Origin: Ureaplasma sp. Hg1
GTDB taxonomy: Bacteria; Bacillota_I; Bacilli_A; Mycoplasmatales; Mycoplasmoidaceae
Length of the DNA stretch: 55,864 bases
Assembly: GCA_021378535.1 (NCBI GenBank)
Contig: JAACJV010000004.1
Coordinates: forward strand, 1-55,864
Direction: 5' to 3'
The translations under genes and the position numbers were made by a program. The notes under the pieces were generated by a model. That model searched no databases. It saw nothing but the letters and a program-made list of their open reading frames with translations, and was not told the origin of the DNA. Within the stretch, counting starts at the first letter, position 1. Each line of letters starts with the position of its first letter. Shown here in pieces: positions 1 to 12,573 of this stretch.

Positions 1-562
1 AAATCAACCGTATTTACGTTGTTTTATAGTCACTTAACATATGACATTATTATGTTAAACAGCTCTTAAAACAACCTCATTTAGGCTCTAATGTACGTTA
101 AAATAGATGATAAATAGCTATATTTAAGTAATTAATGTTGCTTTTATGGACTAATTTAATAGATATTTACTAATTTACCACAGATTATTAAGGAGTTTGA
201 TCACATCTAGAGGTTCTAGATAGCTGTTAGTATAATAATATTATTCATTTTAATGGACATTGTCTATAAATCAACCGTATTTACGTTGTTTTATAGTCAC
301 TTAACATATGACATTATTATGTTAAACAGCTCTTAAAACAACCTCATTTAGGCTCTAATGCACGTTAAAATAGATGATAAATAGCTATATTTAAGTAATT
401 AATGTTGCTTTTATGGACTAATTTAATAGATATTTACTAATTTACCACAGATTATTAAGGAGTTTGATCACATCAAGAGGTTCTAGATATGCTGTTAGTA
501 TAATAATATTATTCATTTTAATGGACATTATCTATAAATCAACAGTATTTGCGTTATTTTAT
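1..562. repeat. Tandem repeat, 267/268-bp unit, two full copies plus a partial third
   Basis: The sequence from base 1 recurs almost unchanged from base 268, and a short degenerate third copy starts at 536 (AAATCAACAGTATTTGCG against AAATCAACCGTATTTACG). The two full units differ by only a few bases, for example one inserted T near 489 that makes unit 2 one base longer. The window begins at or inside the array, so the true copy number is unknown. No open frame or known RNA is visible within the unit. The near identity suggests recent duplication or homogenisation; what the unit does is not apparent. Confidence 0.9.
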
Positions 563-1474
563 ATATTACTTATAATAATTGCTAAATAGTATGCGGCGAA
601 AATAAATGGCAGAAAATTATTATATAATTTACTTTTTACTAATCCTAGCAATTATATTTTAAAATTTAATTGTATCTAATAATCTAATAGTAGTCTACTT
701 CACATATTTTATGTAATTACTTTGTGATGATACTTCAACTAATAACCACCCTTATCGTATGTTCTCCTAGCTAAATAATTTGTAAGATAAGATTTATAAA
801 GGGAATATTTTATTGCGTGCATTCCTTTTATTATAATTATTTTCTAATTGTTAGATTCAAGTTTTCTGTAATATAATAAACCAATATGTTAATTCTTGTT
901 TCTATTTGTGATTTAAAATATTACTAATTTAACAAACATATTTGGGGTTGTTAGTAATTTTTTTGACGTTACTGTATTTTATAATATCTCGGAGGATTAT
1001 GATTTTTGTGAACGATAGAATTTGTATTTTAAATTAGAATAATAAATAACACTTTTGTCAATACATTCTAATCAACATCTTGTTATATTTTCCACATCTT
1101 GTGAATTCCTATAAATATATTCAATTTAATTTTTGTATATTAACACCCATTGATATATAAATACTCTTAACAACTACTCACCCAACCTCTTGAGCTTTAA
1201 ACCTAATAAAACACAAAAAATTCTAAATAACAGTTTCTACTATAATTTAAACTCTTTTAATAGTTTGTTAACGAATAGACTTATTAAAATTATATTAACC
1301 TTGGCAACATATTGTATTTATCATTCGGAATTATAGTCACTAAGCACACCAATGTTATTGCATTTATCTTGACTTTTTAGTGATATTTTTTTGCACTAAT
1401 TTATGCTATTTTACACATTCTTGTTTTATTAGTTTAATTTAGTGTTTGATCAAAGATTAATCTTTTTTATATAA
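563..1474. other. AT-rich intergenic stretch, no gene seen
   Basis: About 900 bases with frequent stops in all frames under the TGA=Trp code and no ribosome-binding site followed by a sustained frame. A single TTTTCCACA (near 1087) resembles a DnaA box, but no cluster is present. I see nothing else that can be supported; it may be decayed DNA next to the tandem repeat. Confidence 0.5.
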
Positions 1475-1502
1475 AAAAGATTCCGCATATGCGGAATCTT
1501 TT
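1475..1502 (-). terminator. Rho-independent terminator of the DEAD-box helicase gene
   Basis: A perfect 28-base palindrome with arms AAAAGATTCCGCAT lies 19 bases past the helicase stop. Read on the minus strand it is followed by a run of T. It is one of the most GC-rich hairpins in the intergenic DNA here. Confidence 0.85.
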
Positions 1503-1521
1503 AACAATAATTACAAAATAA

Positions 1522-2877
1522 TTATTCTTCAGAATTAGTTTTTTTACTATTTTGTATTTTGTATTCTTTTATTCTTTTTTCTTTCATTGTTTTGTCAATG
1601 TGAGAACGTTTGTGTTTTTGTTCTATTCTTTTTATATCTTTTTTTAGTTTTTTCTTATATCCGGGTTTAACTTTTTGTTTTGACTTAGAAATTAATTTTT
1701 TAATTTCTAAGTCACTTGCCTTATTTTGTAATTTCGGTTTTCTTTTGATTGTGTAATCTTTTTCGACTAATTCGTTATTTTTAATAGAAATGTGGTTGAA
1801 TTTTATACCTTTATCCATTAATGATAAAATCTTGTTATCATCTTTTGCATCGTACATAACGTAGGATTCTCCAGAATATTTACTTCTACCTACTCTACCA
1901 GACCGATGCATATATCATTCGGCATCGTCTGCAAGATTTCATGATATTACATGACTTGCGCCTTCTATATCTAATCCTCTACTAGCCAAATCAGATGCTA
2001 TAACATATTGATATTTCAATTTTTTAATATCACGGTAATTATTTTTCCTTTCACGAGGAGGCAAACCCCCATGGATCATAATTACACTTCTGTTTTGTTC
2101 TAGTAAATATTGATATATTTCTCTAACTTCTTTTTTTGTGTTAGCAAAAATTAAACACATATAAGGGTTTATCGTTTTTAACACAATACTTAAAGCATGA
2201 TATTTATCCTCTGTGTGTATTAAATAATGCTTAATATTTTCATTAGATCAAATCGAACTTCCAACTTGAATTATTCTAGTGTCCTTATAATACTTTGATA
2301 ATTGTCTACTTAATAATTCGTGCAATGTTGCTGACCATGCCATTTTTTGAATTTTTTGATCATGATTAAGTCCATTGTAAATGTAATCTATATCCTTAAA
2401 AAAACCTAAATCCATTAGCATATCAGCTTCATCTAATATGAATGTATTAACTTCTTTTAATGAAATCACATTTGCGTTATATATTTCTTTAAATCTAGTA
2501 GGTGTAGCTACTATTAAATGTGGAGTTTTAACCATACTATTAATTTGTTTTTTTATTTCTTCACCACCAACTAATAACTTTATTCTTAGTTCGCTATTAG
2601 ACTTACGAAAAGGTTCTGTTTTGCTATATATTTGTCGTGCTAATTCTCTTGTCGGTGCAATAATTAACGCTTGTAATCCGTTATTAGTGTCTATCTTGTT
2701 TATTGTTGGAATTAGAAAACAAAGTGTTTTTCCTGTTCCGGTGGGAGCTATTCCGATAATATTCTTATTTTTTAATAGTCATGGAATAGTTTTATTTTGA
2801 ATTTCAGTTGGTTTTGAAAATTTCAAACTATCTACTGCTAAGGCAGTTTCTTTATTTAGTAAATCTTGGAATAACAT
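1522..2877 (-). CDS. DEAD-box ATP-dependent RNA helicase
   Basis: An RNA-dependent ATPase that unwinds RNA duplexes, expected in cytosolic ribosome assembly or mRNA turnover (CshA/DeaD-like). It has 451 aa once TGA is read as Trp. The N-terminus begins MLFQDLLNKE, followed by motif I (APTGTGKT), PTRELA, DEAD and SAT, then the C-terminal helicase domain with ASDLASRGLDIEG and a HRSGRVGR motif. The tail is about 100 residues, Lys-rich and low in complexity, as in other RNA-binding helicases. The start was chosen for TAGGAGGAATT directly upstream; that site overlaps the stop of the MATE gene, so the two are probably cotranscribed. Which DEAD-box paralogue it is cannot be settled by eye. Confidence 0.92.
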
Positions 2878-2885
2878 AATTCCTC

Positions 2886-4367
2886 CTATGTAGTCAAATT
2901 ATTGTTTCAACCACTTTTTTTGTATATGAAAATTGCTATGAACATTTTAGCTATTTGATTTGATTCTAATATAGCAACGAATAAAGTGGGCGGAATTTGA
3001 TACTTTATTGTTGTAAAAGTTAAACTTGCCATTAAAACTGTTCAAATCAAACTTACTAATCCATCGGCAAAGAAAATTCATTTCGAACCGCCTGCTTGCA
3101 ACGAATAGTATACCATACTAAAAACACCTTGGCTCATAATAATTGGTATCATTACTCATTCCATATGTTGTGTTAGCAATAATGTAGAAGATTCAGCCTC
3201 CGGACTAAGGATTGGATTAATAAAGAATGATACAGCAAGTATTGATAATCCCATAAAAATTGCCATTACTGCACCCCATGCCATAAGCCATTTACTATTC
3301 CGATATGCCTCATCAACATGGTTGGCCCCTAGCCGGCCTCCAACTAATACAGCACTACCTGAAGCTAAAGCCGGCCAAATAATTGTCGTATATTGAATAA
3401 TTAGACTAACCGTCGTGCTCGCATCTGGAACATTTATATTATTCTCGGAGGCGGCGGAGTAAGCGTCACCGTAATGAAGTAAACAAATAATTAAAAAAGT
3501 TCCACTGAAACCATATAAAAGCTCATTGAAAAAAATTTGCCAACCGTTTTTAAAAACAGCCTTAATAACTTTATAATCAATTTTAAAAGATTTGAAGAAG
3601 TACATTACATTATCACGGCGAAGCATAATGACTGTAATCTGCACTAATGCTTGAATTGTTCTTGAAACCATTGTAGCTAACGCCACGTTTCGAATAGCTT
3701 CCATTTCGGTTGCTGAACTAATAATTAGCAAAGGATCAAGAATAATATTAACTACCATCGCTACTAAAGCTGCATATAAAGGAAACTTTGGTTGGCGTGT
3801 TTCTCTAAAACTAAATGATAGTGCAAAATTTAACATCGCTGGAATAATTGACAATGAGGACCAAAACATATATTGCTTTGCAAATTCAAATACCTGGGTT
3901 TGTCCCCCACTGGAAGTTATACCCGATGTGATAGATACAATTTGCCCAGGAATAACCAACATTAAAACTGTGAAGATAATTCCAAAAAATAATGCTAATC
4001 AAATTTTAATATAAATTGTCTGACGAGTTTTATTTAAATTATTTGAGCCATAATATTGGGCCGTCATAATTCCAATACCAATTATTGCACCACATGTTAT
4101 TGTTTGCGTTAGCATCAAAAAGGGGCTACATAAACCTAATGCGGTTTTAGCATCTGTACCTACGTTAGCGCCATGTACGGCAAATTGAGCGACGAATAAA
4201 TTATCAACATAAACAACAGCGATCGAAACTAAACTTTGCAAAGCAGCAGGTAAAAATAACTTTCACATTATTTTTACAAATTCTTTATTACCGAAAATGT
4301 TAGACAATTTAAATGAAAGTAATTTTTGTTTTGTGTCTTCAAATTTAGATTTGTATTTCAATTTCAC
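2886..4367 (-). CDS. MATE-family multidrug/toxin efflux transporter
   Basis: A predicted inner-membrane cation-coupled exporter of 493 aa, the usual size for the MATE family, with many hydrophobic segments spread along its length (about 12). Typical MATE features include the paired Asn/Gly-rich halves and a segment with VDNLFVAQF in the first membrane span. The N-terminal 45 residues are a charged cytoplasmic extension (VKLKYKSKFEDTKQKLLSFK). A GTG start at 4365-4367 is preferred because AAGGGG lies six bases upstream and no ATG fits better. The stop lies 8 bp before the helicase gene. The substrate is not predictable. No promoter was resolved; tRNAs are encoded just upstream on the same strand. 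Confidence 0.88.
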
Positions 4368-4438
4368 CTTGTGCCCCTTATTTGTTAATACCTTTTAACC
4401 TAAAATAAAAAATAGGCAATGCCTATTTCGTTTTAAAA

Positions 4439-4514
4439 TGGTGGAGCCTATGGGGTTCAAACCCACGACCTCCTGAGTGCAAATCAGGTGCTCTATCAGC
4501 TGAGCTAAAGCCCC
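4439..4514 (-). tRNA. tRNA-Ala(TGC)
   Basis: A 76-base cloverleaf on the minus strand: acceptor GGGGCTT, D arm with AGCTCAG, anticodon loop TTTGCAC (anticodon TGC), T loop TTTGAAC, encoded CCA. It lies 33 bp downstream of tRNA-Ile in the same orientation, so the two are probably one transcript. Confidence 0.96.
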
Positions 4515-4547
4515 ATATGAATAGGACGTATGTCCTTATTTCTAAAA

Positions 4548-4624
4548 TGGTGGAAGTAAGTGGGCTCGAACCACCGACCTCACCCTTATCAGGGGTGTGC
4601 TCTAACCTACTGAGCTATACTTCC
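4548..4624 (-). tRNA. tRNA-Ile(GAT)
   Basis: A 77-base cloverleaf: acceptor GGAAGTA, D arm AGCTCAG, anticodon loop CTGATAA (GAT), T loop TTCGAGC, encoded CCA. It is the first gene of the Ile-Ala tRNA pair. Confidence 0.96.
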
Positions 4625-4639
4625 GTATCAAGCAAAATT

Positions 4640-4645
4640 ATTATA
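4640..4645 (-). promoter_or_regulatory. Probable -10 element for the tRNA-Ile/tRNA-Ala pair
   Basis: A perfect TATAAT on the minus strand sits 15 bases before the tRNA-Ile 5' end, which fits a start just upstream of the tRNA. No good -35 match is seen at normal spacing. Confidence 0.45.
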
Positions 4646-4787
4646 CTATATATTTATAATTTTTGCTAATTAAAATTAATATTTTTAAACATTAGAATAT
4701 AAGATAGGTTTTATATCCATTAAAAAAACATTAATTTATCTTAAATTATTTTTGATACATAAAAACAAATGTATTGTTTTTAACCTT

Positions 4788-5594
4788 TTATAAAAAATTA
4801 GGGATTAATTTTAAAACATTAATAGGTATATTGGAATTTATTATTTTAGTAAACGTTACCGTTTTATTAGTTGCATTTATAGAACTATTAGGAATTGAGA
4901 AATTATAAGCAATTGGCCCTTTGACACCAAATTTTTCTATCAACATTAACAAATATTTGTCATCAATAGCTGAAGCATATATGAAATATCCACTACTATC
5001 TAAAACTAAAATTGCTCGCTCATTAGTATAAAAATAATAATGATTTTTAATCATTAATTGAATTAATGATTCTATTTGATCTTCTGACATTACTCAAACT
5101 CATTCATTTTGCTGAGGGTGATTAATAATTGCCTTTAGTTGCTCAATATTTATTATACTTGATTTACACTTTTTGAAGCTTTTAATAGTCTTATATTCGG
5201 CACGAACGTCACATGGTTGCAGCTGCAACCATTTATATAGGTTTCAATTTGTCGCTTGGATTACCAAGACATCGACAATATTTTGATAATGGGAAATATA
5301 TTTAGACAAATATGTCTGCATTAAATGTTGACGTTGATAAGTTTTTTTAGTGGCGATTCCATTAATAACTCCACAACTTAATATTTCATTATTAATGTTA
5401 CTAATTTTCTTTAAACTAATAGAACAAATAAAAACTAAAATATCCTTGTCATAAAGTAATCAAACATCCTTTGGATTAATTAAGCATTTTAAATAAGTTT
5501 CAATGGTGCTGAATTTATCACCGAAGGATTCGTGAAATAAATCAAGATAATCGGTATGCTGTTTCTCATTATTAATGCCTTGAATTAATTCCAT
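4788..5594 (-). CDS. GNAT-family N-acetyltransferase-like protein
   Basis: 268 aa. The stretch around residues 75-95 (GVINGIATKKTYQRQHLMQ) matches the GNAT acetyl-CoA-binding pattern, a beta strand ending in a V-x-T-like turn followed by an R/Q-x-x-G/A-type loop, as in the two-domain Eis-like proteins. The C-terminal half is a separate alpha/beta region with no motif I recognise. Its ATG overlaps the TAA of the upstream DUF2156-type gene (TAATG), so translation is probably coupled. The substrate is unknown. A GNAT next to a DUF2156 gene suggests a joint role in modifying an amino acid, lipid or tRNA-derived group, but that is inference. In-frame TGA is read as Trp several times. Confidence 0.65.
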
Positions 5595-6541
5595 TAATTA
5601 AACCTCGCTAAAACCCGTTTATAAATTTTAATTGGTTGATATGAGCGTTTAGAATAATCTAGTTCACTTATTCCAGCATCATCTTCACGGTCCATATATA
5701 AACAGCCTTCTAAGGCAGTTTGGTGCATTTTTATATTATTACTTATTAAATATTGAAAAGACCCTCTAATGTCCTTTTTAGCACGTTCAATCACCACTTC
5801 AAAGTATTGGCCGTGAATAAAACCAAGAGTTATACCAATGATTTCATTTTTGTAATATAAAACACTCCCAACATAGCGATCACTTTTAAACATTTCAGTT
5901 TCAACTAAATATTGATAAATTTCACTTTCAGCTTTATTTCCGTTTGTTTCATATTGAATAATTGATTTATTAAGAAATTGAGATAATAGAGCAGAGTCTA
6001 CATCCTTGATATTTTTAACAACTGAATCTACTGCAAAATTTTTGATGTAATAATTATAATGATTACGTTTCTTCTGCATTTTTTTACCAGGAAATTGATA
6101 CATTTGAGCTAGATTATAAATATAGTTACTATTTCAATTGCCTATTTTAATAACTGCACTTGGTTCAAGTTTTAGTTTGTCAAGTTCGCTTTCTAATAAA
6201 TTATCGTATAAAACATCGTTACATCCATTATTCAGTTTGATAACAGTTTTTTGTTGATGCTTAAATAGATCAATAAAATCAATTGCTGAATCATAGTCTA
6301 GGTATGGATGATTAATCATCCAACACAATTTACAGTTTTCATTTTTAATTGTTATGTAATTTCTTGTTTCAATGTCGATTTTACTATACATTAAAATTCC
6401 AAAATGATTTACTTCGAATTTAAAGTCAAAACCATAATACTTTCACATTAGAAATGATAAAGCTGAAAACGGTTCTTCATCCGCTAGTTTGTCGATTTTA
6501 TCTTGCAAAACTAAATAATTATCTCAATCTAATCGCTCCAT
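5594..6541 (-). CDS. DUF2156 / phosphatidylglycerol lysyltransferase-domain protein
   Basis: 315 aa. The central FPGKKMQKKRNHYN segment (about residue 145) and the C-terminal DREDDAGISELDYSKRSYQP are hallmarks of the DUF2156 GNAT-fold family, related to the aminoacyl-transfer domain of MprF. No membrane segments are present, so it is a stand-alone soluble version rather than a lipid flippase. The ATG at 6539-6541 has AAGGA upstream. It is the first gene of a coupled pair with the acetyltransferase-like gene. The likely reaction is transfer of an acyl or aminoacyl group; the acceptor is not known. Confidence 0.7.
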
Positions 6542-6647
6542 AAACATCCTTTCACATAATAAAAATTTAGTAATTCGTTGTTATAAATAAAAAAAAGTTA
6601 TAAACATGTAACTAATTATCTTTAATTATAACCATAATAAGTAATAA

Positions 6648-6671
6648 AAAAACACGAGTTGTGCTCGTATT
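6648..6671 (-). terminator. Terminator of rplM-rpsI
   Basis: Directly after the rpsI stop on the minus strand, an ACGAG...CTCGT stem with a short CACAA loop is followed by seven T residues. Confidence 0.8.
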
Positions 6672-7064
6672 TTATCTTTTTGTAAATTGAGGGCTTCGAC
6701 GCGCTCCGTATAAACCAAATTTCTTTCGTTCTTTAACACGTGCATCACGTGTTACTAATTTTTTAGTTTTAAGAATTGCTTTGTAATCTGGGTTAGCAGA
6801 GATCAATGCTCTAGCTACTCCTAAACGGATTGCTCCTGCTTGACCTGTGAAACCGCCACCGTTAACTTTAACTTGAACATCGAATGAATCCTTTGTTTTA
6901 GTTAATACTAATGGTTGTTCCATATCTTGAATTACTAATGCGTTAGGAAAATATTCTTGTGCAGTACGATCGTTCACGGTAATTTTACCAGTTCCTGGAA
7001 CTAAACGAACTTTTGCAACTGAAGATTTTCTTCTTCCTAAGCCTTTATATTCTACTTTTGCCAT
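6672..7064 (-). CDS. rpsI: 30S ribosomal protein S9 (uS9)
   Basis: A small-subunit ribosomal protein whose C-terminal tail reaches the P-site tRNA. At 130 aa it is standard length. It begins [20 protein letters not shown] and ends with the invariant SPQFTKR tail. [19 protein letters not shown] is the family signature. It follows rplM by 18 bp in the conserved L13-S9 operon and is followed directly by a terminator. Confidence 0.98.
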   Translation of the reverse strand: MAKVEYKGLGRRKSSVAKVRLVPGTGKITVNDRTAQEYFPNALVIQDMEQPLVLTKTKDSFDVQVKVNGGGFTGQAGAIRLGVARALISANPDYKAILKTKKLVTRDARVKERKKFGLYGARRSPQFTKR

Positions 7065-7082
7065 AATATTTTTCCTTTGTTA

Positions 7083-7520
7083 TTAAATTTTTAATGCTTT
7101 TGGTGTTTGTGCTTCATGTTTGTGTTCAGCACCTTTATAAATGTATAATTTTGTAATAATACGACGACTTAATTTGTTTTTGGGAAGCATCCCTTTAACA
7201 GATCGTCTAATTAATTCATCAGAATACTTGTTAATCATTTCATTACCAGTTCGAGCTCTTAATCCACCCAAGTAATGAGAGTGATTATATCAAATTTCAC
7301 GTTCAGCCTTATTTCCTGAAAGTTTAACCTTATTAGCATTAATTACAATAATGTAATCGCCGCAATCAACGTTAGGTGTGAAAGTTGGCTTATTTTTACC
7401 TCGTAAAACATCAGCTAGTTTTACAGATAAACGACCAAGAATTAAATCAGTTGCATCAATGATATATCATTGTCTTTCTTGCAATGCTTTTTCTTTAGTT
7501 TGCATAGTTGACTTTTGCAT
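7083..7520 (-). CDS. rplM: 50S ribosomal protein L13 (uL13)
   Basis: 145 aa, a large-subunit protein acting early in 50S assembly. The motifs [15 protein letters not shown], the [13 protein letters not shown] segment and the GMLPKNKL motif identify it. Trp in YNHSHY-flanking positions is coded by TGA. The start at 7518-7520 lies 6-8 bases after AAAGGAG. First gene of the L13-S9 operon. Confidence 0.98.
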
Positions 7521-7597
7521 AATTTTCTCCTTTTTGATTTTATAATATCGTATAAGCGATATGTATAAAAGTGATTTGTGTAATGTAACGCTTAAAT

Positions 7598-7625
7598 ATT
7601 ATATCAAAAATTATTTAAAAGACAA
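7598..7625 (-). promoter_or_regulatory. Sigma-70-type promoter of rplM-rpsI
   Basis: On the minus strand: TTGTCT, 16 bases, TATAAT. It lies about 80 bp upstream of the rplM start, with nothing else reading in that direction nearby. Confidence 0.7.
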
Positions 7626-7731
7626 ATTTATTTTTAATATATTGTGAAAATATTATTTTTAGATAAAAATTAGTGCACATTTAAAATAAGAAAATTTAAT
7701 ATTTTTTAATGTAGTCTTTGCAGTTTAACAT

Positions 7732-7777
7732 AAAAAATTATCATCGTATGTTTCGATAAGAATGGTGATAATTTTTT
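7732..7777 (-). terminator. Terminator of the dimethylargininase-like gene
   Basis: Twelve-base arms (AAAAAATTATCA / TGATAATTTTTT) enclose a 22-base loop, just past the stop at 7806. The T run on the minus strand fits a terminator. Confidence 0.6.
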
Positions 7778-7805
7778 CTAGTTATATTTAAACGAAATGT
7801 TAAAT

Positions 7806-8588
7806 TTAAAATCTAAGTGAAAGACAGCTTAAACCACCGTCAACTTTTTTGTATTCTGAAGTATCTACTTCAACTACTTTATAGATTTTTAAATCCTCAA
7901 TTAACTTTTTTGTTTTAGGATATCCCTTTGGTACAATAACAGTATCATTGATTCAAATACAATTAGCTCCATAAGCTTCATCGGCAGGTATGACAATTTT
8001 ATTGAAATTAGCAAAGTTTGAATTATCAACAAATTCACCAGTTATTAACAAATTATTATGTTGCAAGTAATTAACACCACTTTTAAGATGTAACATTGCA
8101 TCCATTTTAACGGCAATAACCTTTTTGTTAAACAATCCTAAAAACTTAGTGAATTGTTCAATTCCTACTAAGTTGGTTCTTTTACTCATACCGACAAAAT
8201 AAGTATCGTCAACCATCATAACATCACCGCCATCTAAGGTTCCTGGACTAGTGATCCTAAATATTTTATTTTTATCAAAATATTTTTCTAATACTAGTGC
8301 AACAGAGACTGTTTCCAAATTACGACTTGGAGCTCCTGGGTTAGTAATAACCGCACAAACATTCGGTACAACAACAGCTGTATCTTCAATAAAGCAAGAA
8401 TCAGGGTATTGTTCATCAGCATTTAAAATCTCAACTTTTAATCCTAATCCTTTTAAAGTATCAATGTAATTAATGTGCTGCTTTAAAGCATTCTTATAAT
8501 CAGGTCGTGATGTTTCGTTATTATCAGCTAACCCGTCAACTATTTTACTACATGGCGTTTTAACCACAATGTTTTTAAAATGTAACAT
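7806..8588 (-). CDS. Dimethylargininase/DDAH-like amidinotransferase-superfamily hydrolase
   Basis: 260 aa. The family hydrolyses N-omega-methylated arginines to citrulline plus methylamine, in the guanidino-group hydrolase fold shared with arginine deiminase. The active-site set appears complete: Glu/Asp in SCFIEDT (about residues 65-70), GTLDGGDV, His in MLHLKSG (about 167), and the nucleophile Cys in GGLSCLSLRF five residues from the C-terminus (about 255). At 260 aa it is far shorter than the roughly 400-aa arginine deiminase, which separates it from arcA. An RBS (TAGGAGATTT) precedes the ATG. The gene stands alone between two terminators. The real substrate in this organism is unknown; host-derived methylarginine is a guess. 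Confidence 0.85.
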
Positions 8589-8651
8589 ATAAATCTCCTA
8601 TTATCTAATTATAATTATATCCTATATTATTAAGATTAATTTTAATGATAT

Positions 8652-8691
8652 AAAAAAAATAGAATCAGTTATTAAAAACTGTTCTATTTTT
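8652..8691 (-). terminator. Terminator of rpoBC
   Basis: Four bases after the rpoC stop, a stem of AATAGAACAGTT with AACTGATTCTATT (one bulged base) is followed by eight T on the minus strand. Confidence 0.75.
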
Positions 8692-8695
8692 AAAT

Positions 8696-12556
<3,861 letters not shown>

Positions 12557-12573
12557 TTTATTCATTCCTCCTA

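Noticed and set aside
1087-1095. TTTTCCACA resembling a DnaA box, hinting at an origin
   Set aside because: Only one such site, with no cluster and no dnaA or dnaN nearby.
2438-2800. Plus-strand open frame of 120 codons
   Set aside because: It is the shadow of the helicase gene on the other strand and has no RBS.
7806-8588. Arginine deiminase (arcA)
   Set aside because: Far too short (260 against about 400 aa), and the C-terminal GGLSCLSL fits dimethylargininase better.
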